Shown here: positions 8,416-16,265 of the stretch, piece after piece
Position numbering within the stretch: position 1 is the stretch's first letter
Layout of the letters: every line of letters starts with the position of its first letter
IMG/VR virus record: IMGVR_UViG_3300006802_000201
Span: 1 to 40,615 of that record
Direction: 5' to 3' (one strand)
Source of the DNA: a virus
Length of the DNA stretch: 40,615 nucleotides
Program-made: the position numbers and the translations under genes
The notes under the pieces: generated by a model
Seen by the model: the letters and a program-made list of their open reading frames with translations, nothing else
The model's database searches: none
What the model was told of the DNA's origin: nothing

Positions 8416-8679
8416 GTGGAAAATACCGAAGCACCTAAGACCCGTGAAGAAATCCTGCAGATGTCGCTCGAGGCTCGAGTGCAGGAGGTCATGCACTACC
8501 AGATCAACATCGACAACTACACGATTGCGTTGAACGAGATCGCAAAGTTGTCGCAAGAAGAACAAGCCGAGCTCTCCGAGTTCTCCACGCAGCTCCGTGG
8601 CCTGCTCGCCTCCGAGAAGCTAGAGCAGAAGAAGGCAAAGATCATGCTCGAGGTCATCCGGCAGCAGGTCGAAGCGTAA
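8416..8679 (+). CDS. Small helical protein after propeller gene (GTG start)
   Basis: GTG 8416 follows a strong SD (AGAGGA, 8405-8410); upstream in-frame TTG 8377 lies inside the propeller gene and is less likely. The 87-aa product is highly charged and helical (ENTEAPKTREEILQMSLEAR, then ALNEIAKLSQEEQAELSEFS and KIMLEVIRQQVEA). It looks like a coiled-coil assembly factor or small virion protein. No known domain is recognised. Confidence 0.75.
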   Translation: MENTEAPKTREEILQMSLEARVQEVMHYQINIDNYTIALNEIAKLSQEEQAELSEFSTQLRGLLASEKLEQKKAKIMLEVIRQQVEA

Positions 8680-8707
8680 TCCGTCCAACGAACAGAAAGG
8701 ATACACA

Positions 8708-9163
8708 ATGTTCGTCAAGGCCACAAACGGCGCAATCGTCCAGTACCCCTACAGCGTGGGTGCGCTTCGCCGTGACAACCCCAACACCAGCTTCCCGAGG
8801 ACCATCCCCGACGAGGTGCTGGCCGAGTACGGCGTGTACGAGGTCAAGACTCCCCCGGCCCCGGCCCACGATCCGGAGACCCATTTCGTAGAATACGCCC
8901 CCGTCCCCACCTTTGTTGGTGGGGCTTGGGTGTACGCCCCCTCTGTTCGTCCGCTTTCAGCGGAGCAGGTCGCCGAGCGCACCGCTTCTCGGGCCTCGGG
9001 CATTCGCTTTGAGCGCGACCGTCTTCTGGCCGCCACCGACTGGGCGGCGCTGTCTGATGTGACCATGAGCCCGGAGATGGCTGCCTACCGACAGGCGCTT
9101 CGCGACGTCACGGCGCAGCCGGGTTTCCCGGACACCGTAACTTGGCCCGCAAAACCGGAGTAA
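8708..9163 (+). CDS. Tail assembly chaperone-like protein
   Basis: This 151-aa protein starts at ATG 8708 after an AAAGGA SD. Its N-terminal domain (MFVKATNGAIVQYPYSVGAL, RRDNPNTSFPRTIPDEVLAE) and C-terminal motif (RDRLLAATDWAALSDVTMSP, then YRQALRDVTAQPGFPDTVTW) are the hallmarks of the phage tail/fibre assembly chaperone families that end in an FP..VTWP motif. Such proteins help fold or attach fibres and are usually encoded right after fibre genes, as here. I am confident of the family resemblance; whether it ends up in the virion is unknown. Confidence 0.8.
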   Translation: MFVKATNGAIVQYPYSVGALRRDNPNTSFPRTIPDEVLAEYGVYEVKTPPAPAHDPETHFVEYAPVPTFVGGAWVYAPSVRPLSAEQVAERTASRASGIRFERDRLLAATDWAALSDVTMSPEMAAYRQALRDVTAQPGFPDTVTWPAKPE

Positions 9164-9166
9164 GCC

Positions 9167-9409
9167 ATGACCACCGAGATGCTCTGGAGCGCAGGCCTGT
9201 CAGCCATCCTCGCCCTCGTGGGCTGGGTTCTCAAAGGCCATTCCGACGAGGTTCAGCGGCTGCAGATTCTGCTCAATCGCACCCGCGAAGAGATGGCTCG
9301 GGACTACGTCACCAAGACCGACGTGCAGTCCAGCATCAATATGCTCATTGCTCGGATCGACAACCTCGACCAAAAGATCGACTCCCTACTGCGGAGCCTT
9401 GCCAAATGA
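9167..9409 (+). CDS. Membrane-anchored coiled-coil protein, possible i-spanin
   Basis: This 80-aa protein has one N-terminal transmembrane helix (LWSAGLSAILALVGWVLKG, residues 6-24) followed by a heptad-like segment (DEVQRLQILLNRTREEMARD, MLIARIDNLDQKIDSLLRSL). This topology matches inner-membrane spanin subunits, and the next gene, overlapping by ATGA, encodes a small lipoprotein, the expected outer-membrane partner. The identification as a spanin pair is an inference from architecture and neighbourhood; similar coiled-coil membrane proteins of unknown role are also common in phages. Confidence 0.65.
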   Translation: MTTEMLWSAGLSAILALVGWVLKGHSDEVQRLQILLNRTREEMARDYVTKTDVQSSINMLIARIDNLDQKIDSLLRSLAK

Positions 9410-9621
9410 GACTTGCCCTTGTCCTCTTGGTCGCCGGATGCGGCCCTGTTACTGTGTCTTCGGTGGCCTACACCACTGCCTGCCCGAAAGGTGACCGACA
9501 GTGCGAAATTCGGCAGAACGCAGAGACCCTGTATTACATGGCGCACGGAGACGCGGCCAACGAACTGCTTTGCTCTGGCGAGACGCGGGACGTTATGGGT
9601 GCGCTCTGCTCTGTCTACTGA
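9406..9621 (+). CDS. Small lipoprotein, possible o-spanin
   Basis: ATG 9406 overlaps the upstream stop (ATGA). The 71-aa product begins MRLALVLLVAGCGPV, a textbook type II signal peptide with lipobox LVAGC, so Cys12 would be lipidated. The mature part carries four further cysteines (TACPKGDRQCEIR, LLCSG, ALCSVY), unusual for classical Rz1 proteins, which are proline-rich. It could be an outer-membrane spanin paired with the preceding gene, or an entry-exclusion lipoprotein. The 3' part overlaps the probable start of the next gene in another frame. Confidence 0.65.
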   Translation: MRLALVLLVAGCGPVTVSSVAYTTACPKGDRQCEIRQNAETLYYMAHGDAANELLCSGETRDVMGALCSVY

Positions 9622-10283
9622 CGACAGCGGCCGACGCTCAAGTCACGGGCGATCTGAATACCAACAGCGGCAACACCAACTCTACCATCGATAGCAATAA
9701 CGTCTCCACCAGCGAGACGAGGAACTATAATGGTGCAGGCTCTTCGCCGTTCTCTACCCCCGTTCCGACTGCCGCAGCGCCGACAGTCATGGGTGGTGGT
9801 GGTAACGATAGCTGCCTCATCCCAGAGCAGAGCGCCTACCAGATCAGCATCTTTGGCCGAGCCAAGGGTAGCATGGTTCAAGACCCAGAGTGCAACCGCC
9901 GCAAGGATGCGCGCCTCTTAGGCACTCCGCAGGAAAGCGGTGGCCTCGGCCTGCAGGTCTCCGGCATCTCGGTCATGTGCGACAGCCCAGAAATCTTCAA
10001 GGCGATGGCGCTTGCCAGCACCCCTTGCCCCATCTACTCGATTGCTACAGGGAAGTTGCTCGTTGGCAGGGAAGGGTATCTCGCAATGCGTGACGACCCG
10101 TATAATTATGTGGTAGGATACGTCGAAGATCAGGCGTTCTGGGACGCCTTCCTACTCATGAATGAGGAGTTGCCCGATGTTCTGCCTCAAGAAAACAGCG
10201 GCCCTACTCTGTCTGAGCGCTTCCGTCGCTCACGCCGAGCCAACGATGACGAACCTTCAGGGGTCGGCGCAAGCGATCCTTGA
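9570..10283 (+). CDS. Exported protein of unknown function (start uncertain)
   Basis: The frame is open from GTG 9501, but a usable signal peptide appears if translation starts at TTG 9570: short n-region WRDAGRYG, hydrophobic CALLCLLTTA, cleavage after ADA. I chose 9570 for that reason; GTG 9501 (AAAGG upstream) is the alternative. The mature N-terminus is Asn/Thr/Ser-rich (NTNSGNTNSTIDSNNVSTSE), then a Cys-containing domain (SCLIPEQSAYQISIFGRAKG, CNRRKDARLLG, ISVMCDSPEIFKAMALASTP). The 3' 107 nt overlap the next gene. Function unknown; it is exported and may act in the envelope. Confidence 0.6.
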   Translation: MLWRDAGRYGCALLCLLTTAADAQVTGDLNTNSGNTNSTIDSNNVSTSETRNYNGAGSSPFSTPVPTAAAPTVMGGGGNDSCLIPEQSAYQISIFGRAKGSMVQDPECNRRKDARLLGTPQESGGLGLQVSGISVMCDSPEIFKAMALASTPCPIYSIATGKLLVGREGYLAMRDDPYNYVVGYVEDQAFWDAFLLMNEELPDVLPQENSGPTLSERFRRSRRANDDEPSGVGASDP

Positions 10284-10926
10284 CCAGCTTGCGGCCTCTC
10301 AAGACTTGACGGTCGGAGCGGTCTACAGTGCGGGCCAAGGTGACATCCTCGCACCGGGCATTATGCAGGACGCGACCATCACCGAGCAGATGCGTCTCGA
10401 CTACAACTCCGACATTCAGGGGGTGATCGACGCGACGTACTACAACGCCGAGATGTTGTTTCAGGATCAGCACGAACAGGCGATGGTCAATCTCGATTCG
10501 GCTGTCGATAACCTCGTTGCCGCGACTGCGGTTTTGATGGAGGTTCAGGCCGTGGCAAACATGGCTGCGAACGCGGACACCGTGACCGAGCAGATGGCCT
10601 TTCAATCTGTCCTGAGCAGTAACGACATGACCATCAGCGCTGCCGACGTGAGCAACTACAACTCGGCTCTTGGTGCTGTGCAGACCTACGCCCGCGACGC
10701 GGGTGCCTTCTTGGCGGCTTCCCGCAACGCATCCCTGACCGGAGCGACCGACAGCTACGCCGCCAACGCCAACACCAGCCTGTACGGGGCCACGGTGGCC
10801 TACAGTGCTACGGCCGACATCATCAACATCAGCGCCGCCAACGCCTTCGGGATCGGCTTCCAAGGCTTCCTCGGCAGCAACACTGTGACGCTGGCAGAGG
10901 TCTACGCAGCGGGCTACGGCTCGTGA
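10177..10926 (+). CDS. Exported alanine/asparagine-rich protein
   Basis: ATG 10177 has an ideal SD (GAGGAG, 10164-10169), favouring it over in-frame ATG 10162. The 249-aa product has a clear Sec signal peptide (MFCLKKTAALLCLSASVAHA, cleavage after AHA). The mature protein is helical and Ala/Asn/Ser/Thr-rich (SAQAILDQLAASQDLTVGAV, VDNLVAATAVLMEVQAVANM, ISAANAFGIGFQGFLGSNTV) with no cysteine. I do not recognise it. It is the second consecutive exported non-lipoprotein, suggesting a functional pair acting in the periplasm. Confidence 0.7.
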   Translation: MFCLKKTAALLCLSASVAHAEPTMTNLQGSAQAILDQLAASQDLTVGAVYSAGQGDILAPGIMQDATITEQMRLDYNSDIQGVIDATYYNAEMLFQDQHEQAMVNLDSAVDNLVAATAVLMEVQAVANMAANADTVTEQMAFQSVLSSNDMTISAADVSNYNSALGAVQTYARDAGAFLAASRNASLTGATDSYAANANTSLYGATVAYSATADIINISAANAFGIGFQGFLGSNTVTLAEVYAAGYGS

Positions 10927-11354
10927 GCGACGACGCTGAAACCAACGGCCTGAGAATCGCGGGCTTCGACATAAAGGGCTGGTGGCTCGCCGCCGCCCTT
11001 CCTGTCTTGTCCGGCATCAGCGGTACGGTGTACGTTGGCTACGACACCGTCAATCGTTTCTGGGCTGTGGAGGAAAGCGTCGATGGGGTTTTGGGTGTCG
11101 AGAGCCGCGTCCAGACCCTCGAGCAAGCGATACAGGACAACGATGTCCGTGGACTTGCTCCGAAGCTCAGCGCGATCAGCACCCAGATGGGTACGATCCT
11201 CGAGCAGCAAAAAGAGCTGATGGACTTGAGGTCTATGGTCGAGAAGTCGGACAGTGTGACCAGCGGCATCGCCGGGAAGCTGGAGAAATACGACGCCGAG
11301 ATCGAAGACTTGTGGAAAGCTATGGACGATCTGATAAGGAATCCCATGCAATGA
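10923..11354 (+). CDS. Single-TM coiled-coil protein (GTG start)
   Basis: GTG 10923 overlaps the previous stop (GTGA). The 143-aa protein has about 17 polar N-terminal residues, a membrane segment (WWLAAALPVLSGISGTVYVG) and a long coiled coil (VESRVQTLEQAIQDNDVRGL, LEQQKELMDLRSMVEKSD, KLEKYDAEIEDLWKAMDDLI). Within the lysis block it could be an inner-membrane spanin or a holin regulator. Two coiled-coil membrane proteins (this and the one at 9167) compete for the i-spanin role and sequence alone does not decide. Confidence 0.7.
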   Translation: MSDDAETNGLRIAGFDIKGWWLAAALPVLSGISGTVYVGYDTVNRFWAVEESVDGVLGVESRVQTLEQAIQDNDVRGLAPKLSAISTQMGTILEQQKELMDLRSMVEKSDSVTSGIAGKLEKYDAEIEDLWKAMDDLIRNPMQ

Positions 11355-11542
11355 TGAAGATGGAAGCCTTAGTCTGGGGAGCGTTCCTCGCCGCCGTCGC
11401 CGCGATCTTCTGGGTCAGCGGGGACGGTTTCTACCGCTACCCCTGCCAAGACCCCGCGAACTGGGCTGCGCTTGAGTGCACCCCGCCGATTTGCCTTCGC
11501 ACCGGTATGTGTGCCACCGATCTGACAGGAGACTCGCAATGA
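11351..11542 (+). CDS. Small cysteine-rich membrane protein
   Basis: ATG 11351 overlaps the previous stop (ATGA). This 63-aa protein has one hydrophobic helix (LVWGAFLAAVAAIFWVSG) and a C-terminal part with four cysteines (YPCQDP, LECTPPICL, GMCATD). Placement of the cysteines outside the membrane, possibly disulphide-bonded in the periplasm, is likely. It may be a holin or antiholin partner or a spanin-type element. No family recognised. Confidence 0.65.
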   Translation: MMKMEALVWGAFLAAVAAIFWVSGDGFYRYPCQDPANWAALECTPPICLRTGMCATDLTGDSQ

Positions 11543-11820
11543 GCAAGAATAACCCGGAAATGATGGAAGCCAAGCTGCGCTACTTCATCGGCTGCGCCTT
11601 GGTGGTGATTTTGGCAGGCACCATCTTCACCATCCTTTACAGCCTCGTCTTCGTGACCCAGCCTCTGGGCGAAAGCTCCGAGAACGACCGCAAGTTCTTC
11701 GAGCTGCTTACCCCCATCGCCTCGTTTATCGTGGGCGCTCTCGGTGGCGTGATGGCTGCGGGGAACAATCGCAACAAGGGCGGCAACGATGAGCCGCCGA
11801 CACAGGAGTACACCGAATGA
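11539..11820 (+). CDS. Holin-like membrane protein
   Basis: ATG 11539 has an ACAGGAG SD (11526-11532) and sits in an ATGA overlap. The 93-aa protein has two hydrophobic helices (FIGCALVVILAGTIFTILYS, LTPIASFIVGALGGVMAAG) and a charged C-terminal tail (NNRNKGGNDEPPTQEYTE), the size and topology of class II holins. It lies three genes before the endolysin. Holins open the inner membrane to let endolysin reach peptidoglycan. The call rests on topology and context. Confidence 0.7.
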   Translation: MSKNNPEMMEAKLRYFIGCALVVILAGTIFTILYSLVFVTQPLGESSENDRKFFELLTPIASFIVGALGGVMAAGNNRNKGGNDEPPTQEYTE

Positions 11821-12044
11821 TCGGTCGCATCGTCGGAATGCTTGTTGGCCGCAAGCTCAAGGAAAAGGCCGTAGACGCAGTGCTGGACAAGGTCAACTTG
11901 CCTGACCCGGTGGAGAGCGCAATCAAGGTTGCGGCCACGGGTAATGTGGGTGACCTGCTCGGCGGGATGGGCAAGGACATGGCAAAGGAAGCCGTGCTGG
12001 ACGCCGTCACCAAGAAGGTGCCGATCAAGAGACCCAAGAAATGA
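11817..12044 (+). CDS. Small basic protein between holin and nuclease
   Basis: This 75-aa protein is coupled by ATGA to the holin-like gene. It is amphipathic, with an N-terminal MIGRIVGMLVGRKLKEKAVD helix, a Gly-rich centre (NVGDLLGGMGKDMAKEAVLD) and a lysine-rich end (VPIKRPKK). It could be a membrane-associated accessory lysis factor. No domain recognised. Confidence 0.65.
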   Translation: MIGRIVGMLVGRKLKEKAVDAVLDKVNLPDPVESAIKVAATGNVGDLLGGMGKDMAKEAVLDAVTKKVPIKRPKK

Positions 12045-12448
12045 GGTGGCTCGTTGCCCTGCTCATGTCGGCAAGCCCTGCGCTGGCAGCACCATATGAG
12101 ATCACCCGAGTGATCGATGGCGATACGGTCGAGATCGCGGTGGACTTCCTGCCCGAGCCTCTGCCGCCGAAGCTGTCTATCCGGGTCATGGGCATCGACA
12201 CCCCCGAGAAAGCCCCTCGCGCTCAATGCGATGCGGAGGCGGCCCTTGCGAAGAAGGCCAGCGCCTTCACGAAGAACGCCGTGGCCAACGCCCTTGAGGT
12301 CGATATCAAAATCCTCAAGTGGGACAAGTACGGCGGCCGTGTGCTTGGCGAGGTCTACCTAGACCACCAGAGCCTAGCCGAAAGTCTCGTCTCCGCCGGG
12401 CTGGCCCGGCACTACAAAGGTGATGCCAAGCAGTCTTGGTGCGAATAG
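12041..12448 (+). CDS. Secreted staphylococcal-type (thermo)nuclease
   Basis: This 135-aa protein is coupled by ATGA. Residues 1-17 are a Sec signal peptide (MRWLVALLMSASPALA). The rest is an SNase-like OB fold: ITRVIDGDTVEI, then RVMGIDTPE. Spacing of Arg48, Asp53 and Glu56 matches Arg35-Asp40-Glu43 of Staphylococcus nuclease, and Arg100 (KYGGRVLG) fits Arg87, so the active site looks intact. The family cleaves DNA and RNA with calcium. Being exported, it should act in the periplasm or outside the cell, perhaps on host DNA freed at lysis or on incoming DNA of rival phages; the role is inference. Confidence 0.85.
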   Translation: MRWLVALLMSASPALAAPYEITRVIDGDTVEIAVDFLPEPLPPKLSIRVMGIDTPEKAPRAQCDAEAALAKKASAFTKNAVANALEVDIKILKWDKYGGRVLGEVYLDHQSLAESLVSAGLARHYKGDAKQSWCE

Positions 12449-12458
12449 GAGAAACTAA

Positions 12459-13340
12459 ATGAGCCTCATTACCGAAGCCCAATTGGCCGTGATGATCCCA
12501 ACGAATAAAGAAGTCGGCGAGTGGTGCGCGGCTCTTAATGAGATGCTGCCGAAGTACGGCATCACCACCGACAAGCGCATCGCTGGCTTCATCAGCCAGT
12601 GCGCCCATGAGAGCTCTGACTTCCGGGTCTTGCAGGAGAACCTGAACTACAAGGAGGCCACCCTCCTGAAGGTGTTCCCGCGCTACTTTGGCCCCGGCAA
12701 GGAGAACGCCGCCGAGTACGCTGGCAAGCCTGAGAAGATCGCCAACTATGTGTACATGGACAAGAACCGTTCCAAGGCAGGCGCTTTAGGCAATGTGAAG
12801 GAGGGGGACGGCTGGCTTTTTTCTGGAAAAGGTCTGAAGCAATGCACGGGCCGTAGCAACGTGTCGGCCTTTGGCAAGACCGTTGGCATGACTGCCGAGG
12901 AAGCTGCCGTGTACCTCTTGACCAAAAAGGGCGCACTGGAAAGCGCGCTGTGGTTCTGGGGTAGCCGCAACCTGAACGACGTAGCAGACACGGGCGACGT
13001 GGTGAAGCTGACCAAGATCATCAATGGCGGCGACATTGGCCTCGCAGACCGTCAGGCGCGGTACGCCAAGGCCATGGCTGCGCTGGGCGGGAAGGTCTCC
13101 GCTCCGGCCCCGGCCCAAGCTGCTCCGACCTCGGCCCCTGCGGCCGCTGGGAACGAGACCCTGAAACGCGGCAGCACTGGCGCGCTGGTGAAGCAAGTTC
13201 AGGAGAAGCTGGGCATCGACCCTGCCGACGGTATCTATGGGTTTTGGACTTCGAACGTGGTGAAGGAGTGGCAGGCGAAGAATGGCCTCACTGCCGACGG
13301 CGTTGCTGGTCCGAAGACATTGGCTAAGCTGCTCGGGTGA
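12459..13340 (+). CDS. Endolysin: GH19 lysozyme with peptidoglycan-binding domain
   Basis: This 293-aa protein starts at ATG 12459 after an AGGAGA SD. Residues 1-210 are a glycoside hydrolase family 19 (chitinase-like) catalytic domain with the motif FISQCAHESSDFR, where Glu51 is the expected general acid, and the substrate-cleft motif GDGWLFSGKGLKQCTGR. A Pro/Ala linker (APAPAQAAPTSAPAAAG) follows, then a C-terminal peptidoglycan-binding type 1 domain (LKRGSTGALVKQVQEKLGI, ADGIYGFWTSNVVKEWQ, GLTADGVAGPKTLAKLL). No signal peptide is present, so it needs the holin. It degrades the cell wall to release progeny. Confidence 0.9.
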   Translation: MSLITEAQLAVMIPTNKEVGEWCAALNEMLPKYGITTDKRIAGFISQCAHESSDFRVLQENLNYKEATLLKVFPRYFGPGKENAAEYAGKPEKIANYVYMDKNRSKAGALGNVKEGDGWLFSGKGLKQCTGRSNVSAFGKTVGMTAEEAAVYLLTKKGALESALWFWGSRNLNDVADTGDVVKLTKIINGGDIGLADRQARYAKAMAALGGKVSAPAPAQAAPTSAPAAAGNETLKRGSTGALVKQVQEKLGIDPADGIYGFWTSNVVKEWQAKNGLTADGVAGPKTLAKLLG

Positions 13341-13369
13341 TGTAGTATCTCCGTCAACAGGAGACTGTC

Positions 13370-15232
13370 ATGGCACTCACGAAGCTCGTATTCCGGCCCG
13401 GTATCAACCGCGAAACCACCGCCTACGCCAACGAGGGTGGCTGGTGGGATGGTAACCTTGTGCGCTTCCGGGCCGGGAAGCCTGAAAGCATTGGCGGGTG
13501 GGTCAGGTACTCCTTGGAGCCGTCGCTCGGAACCGGGCGCTCCCTCATGACGTGGAGCGCCCTTGACGGGACGATCTACACGGGCATGGGTACCAACCTG
13601 AAGTACTACGTCATCCGTGGTGGTGGCTTGAGTGACATCACGCCAATTCGGGAGACGACCCCCGCTGGTGCAGTCACCTTTGCCGCGACCAACGGGTCGC
13701 CAGTAATCACCGTTTCCGACACAGGCCACGGTGCATTGCTCAACGACTTCGTGACCTTCTCTGGTGCTGTGTCTCTCGGCGGGAACGTCACGGCGGGCGT
13801 TCTTAACACTGAACACCAGATCACGAGCATCATCAACTCCAACAGCTACAGGATTACGTTGGGTGTTTCGGCCAATGCTTCTGATGTCGGGGACGGCGGG
13901 GCCTCGGTCATCGGCGCTTACCAGATCAACACGGGCCTCAATACCTCCATCTCCGGAACTGGTTGGGGCGCTGGGGTATGGTCCCGCGGAACTTGGGGAT
14001 CGGCCGCGTCCACGACTATCCCCGGTTCGCAGCTTCGCGTCTGGACGCAGGACAACTATGGCGAAGACCTCATCATCTGCGTTCAGGACGGGGGCATCTA
14101 TTACTGGGACGAGAGCCTCGGCTTAGCTTCCCGCGCCACACCTCTCAACAGCTTGCCGGGGGCCCAAGCCACACCGACCGTGGCAAAGTCCATCATCGTG
14201 TCGGAACGGGACAGGCACGTCATTGCCTTTGGCTGTGATCCGGAGGGAGACCCCGGGGTCCAAGACCCGCTTGTCATCCGCTTCTCCGACCAAGAAAACC
14301 CGGCGGAGTGGCGGTCCTTGGCGACAAACACGGCCGGGGAACTTCGCATTGGCACGGGCTCAGCAATTATTGCCGCTGTTCAGACAAAGCAGCAAGTCGT
14401 GATCTTCACAGACACCTCGCTCCACGCCATGCAGTACATTGGTCCCCCGTTCACTTTCGGCGTGGGGGAAGTGTCTTCGGCCATCTCGATCATGAGCCCT
14501 AACGCCATGGTAGCCGTGGGCGACATCGTCTTCTGGATGGGCAAGAACGAGTTCTACGCCTACGACGGCGCGGTGACGCAGATTCCTTGCGACGTTAAGG
14601 AATACGTGTTCTCCGGTATCAACCTAAGCCAGACCCTCAAGGTTTTCGCCGGACACAATAGCTCCTTCTCTGAGGTTTGGTGGCTTTATCCAAGCACCGA
14701 CAGTTCGGAAAATGACAGGTATGTCGTCTACAACTACGAGCAGCGCGTGTGGTACTACGGGGGCTTTCCGCGCACGGCGTGGGCGGATCGCAACGTACTG
14801 GGGTTCCCGCTTGCCGTCTCCCCCGACGGGTACGTCTACTACCAAGAGAGCGGCCTGAACGACGGCAGCGCAGACCCACCCGCCCCGCTGGCTCCGTACA
14901 TCGAGTCAAGTGTCGTGGACATCGGCGACGGCGACCAGTTCATGTTCGCCACCCGCATCATCCCGGACCTGACGTTCAGGAACTCGACCAACGCAGCTCC
15001 GACGGCGACCTTTACTCTCAAGGCCCGGAACTTCCCCGGCGGGACATACTTCGCCACAGACAGCGATCCCGTGACTAAGACGGCGTCGGTCCCCGTTGAG
15101 CAGTTCACAGACCAGCTGTTCGTGCGCCTGCGGGGTCGGTCCATGTCCCTGCGGGTCGAGTCTAACCAGACCAATACGGCTTGGCGGCTTGGCGATCCGA
15201 GGCTTGATCTCCGCCCTGATGGACGGAGGTAG
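13370..15232 (+). CDS. Tail nozzle / stabilization protein (P22 gp10-like)
   Basis: This 620-aa protein starts at ATG 13370 with an ACAGGAGA SD. Its N-terminus (LVFRPGINRETTAYANEGGW, GNLVRFRAGKPESIGGW) is characteristic of the proteins called 'stabilization protein' in marine podovirus-like genomes, related in role to P22 gp10, the hub that plugs the DNA channel. It contains GWGAGVWSRGTWGSAA (about residues 200-215), almost the same as a segment of the repeat fibre at 4297, and propeller-like motifs (ITPIRETT, FWMGKNEFYAYDG, WWLYPSTDSSENDRYVVYNY). The short-tail morphology of the phage is inferred mainly from this gene. Confidence 0.75.
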   Translation: MALTKLVFRPGINRETTAYANEGGWWDGNLVRFRAGKPESIGGWVRYSLEPSLGTGRSLMTWSALDGTIYTGMGTNLKYYVIRGGGLSDITPIRETTPAGAVTFAATNGSPVITVSDTGHGALLNDFVTFSGAVSLGGNVTAGVLNTEHQITSIINSNSYRITLGVSANASDVGDGGASVIGAYQINTGLNTSISGTGWGAGVWSRGTWGSAASTTIPGSQLRVWTQDNYGEDLIICVQDGGIYYWDESLGLASRATPLNSLPGAQATPTVAKSIIVSERDRHVIAFGCDPEGDPGVQDPLVIRFSDQENPAEWRSLATNTAGELRIGTGSAIIAAVQTKQQVVIFTDTSLHAMQYIGPPFTFGVGEVSSAISIMSPNAMVAVGDIVFWMGKNEFYAYDGAVTQIPCDVKEYVFSGINLSQTLKVFAGHNSSFSEVWWLYPSTDSSENDRYVVYNYEQRVWYYGGFPRTAWADRNVLGFPLAVSPDGYVYYQESGLNDGSADPPAPLAPYIESSVVDIGDGDQFMFATRIIPDLTFRNSTNAAPTATFTLKARNFPGGTYFATDSDPVTKTASVPVEQFTDQLFVRLRGRSMSLRVESNQTNTAWRLGDPRLDLRPDGRR

Positions 15233-15234
15233 TC

Positions 15235-15531
15235 GTGGCTACAAACGTCCCAGCCCCATTCTTCCCGATGCCCCCGGACGATTACAACCGCCAGTACATG
15301 GCGCAGATCGTCCGTGCCTTCTCGGTTTTTGTCCAACAGGTCAACAACCCCGGCGACGCTATCTACACAAACCTGCAGCTGACGAATCTTCCTACCAATG
15401 ATCAAGGCCTGCAGACTGGAGCCTTGTTCCAGCAGGGCGGTTTTGTTAAGATCACGCAAGCAAACTCGCCGCACGTGGCAGGGGTATCTGGAACCTCGGT
15501 CCTCGGCACAGTCACGGTGGTAATCGCATGA
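15235..15531 (+). CDS. Small virion-region protein (GTG start)
   Basis: GTG 15235 is preceded by GGAGG (15225-15229). The 98-aa product begins MATNVPAPFFPMPPDDYNRQ and continues AQIVRAFSVFVQQVNNPGDA. The segment YTNLQLTNLPTNDQGLQTGA, followed by GALFQQGGFVKIT, looks like a fibre-type trimerising or tail-tip domain. It follows the nozzle gene and overlaps the next by ATGA. Probable minor tail protein; family not certain. Confidence 0.75.
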   Translation: MATNVPAPFFPMPPDDYNRQYMAQIVRAFSVFVQQVNNPGDAIYTNLQLTNLPTNDQGLQTGALFQQGGFVKITQANSPHVAGVSGTSVLGTVTVVIA

Positions 15532-16265
15532 GCCTCCTCTCTACAATCGGAAGCCTCGTTGGCCTTGTTGCTGGCGGCCCGGCTGGCGCAGCCCTCGGCG
15601 GTGGCCTCGGCACCCTCTTCGGAGGCGGGAGCATCTCGGACGCCTTTAAGACGGGCATCGGGTCGCTCGTCACGGGCGGGCTCGGCGGGAAGGCTGGCCT
15701 TGTGGCCGACATGCTGGGCGGGGGTGCGTCTTCGCAGGCGGCCGGGTCGGCGGTGTTTGACGCCTTCAGTGGCGGCGGCAAGGGCGGGAACCCACTGGGA
15801 AGCCTGCTCGGCTTTGGCGGTCAGCCTTCGGCGGCCGCTGCGGCGACCGGGGCCAAGAAGACGCAAGGCCTCGGCGGCCTGCTTCAGGCCTTCGACAACC
15901 CGCTCATGCTCGCCGCAATCTTGAAAGCAACCGAGCCCAAGAACGTGACCATCACCACCCCCGAGCAGCAACGCCAGCTTGAGACAGGCGAGCGGCTCCC
16001 GGACTACAAAGGTACCCCAGCCTTTGACTACCGCTACGGCTCCAACTTTGCCCGCGGTGGCATGGTCGAGGGCCCCGGACATGGAACCAGCGACTCGATT
16101 CGCGCCCGCATCTATCAGGGCGGTCGCCCCGTCCAAGAAGCGCGGCTCTCGGACGGTGAGTTCGTCATGACCAACCGCGCCGTCCGCGGCGCTGGCGGCG
16201 GCGACCGCGCCAAGGGTGCCGCAGAGATGTACCGTATGATGCAGCGCTTTGAGCGGAGGGCATAA
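15528..16265 (+). CDS. Glycine-rich ejection-type protein
   Basis: This 245-aa protein is coupled by ATGA. The N-terminal 110 residues are Gly/Ala/Leu-rich and membrane-active in character (GSLVGLVAGGPAGAALGGGL, SLVTGGLGGKAGLVADMLGG). The C-terminal part has the motif FARGGMVEGPGHGTSDSIRA followed by QEARLSDGEFVMTNRAVRGA, recurrent near the ends of phage internal virion and tape-measure-like proteins. Proteins of this type leave the capsid and form part of the channel across the cell envelope. Assigned from composition, motif and position. Confidence 0.7.
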   Translation: MSLLSTIGSLVGLVAGGPAGAALGGGLGTLFGGGSISDAFKTGIGSLVTGGLGGKAGLVADMLGGGASSQAAGSAVFDAFSGGGKGGNPLGSLLGFGGQPSAAAAATGAKKTQGLGGLLQAFDNPLMLAAILKATEPKNVTITTPEQQRQLETGERLPDYKGTPAFDYRYGSNFARGGMVEGPGHGTSDSIRARIYQGGRPVQEARLSDGEFVMTNRAVRGAGGGDRAKGAAEMYRMMQRFERRA

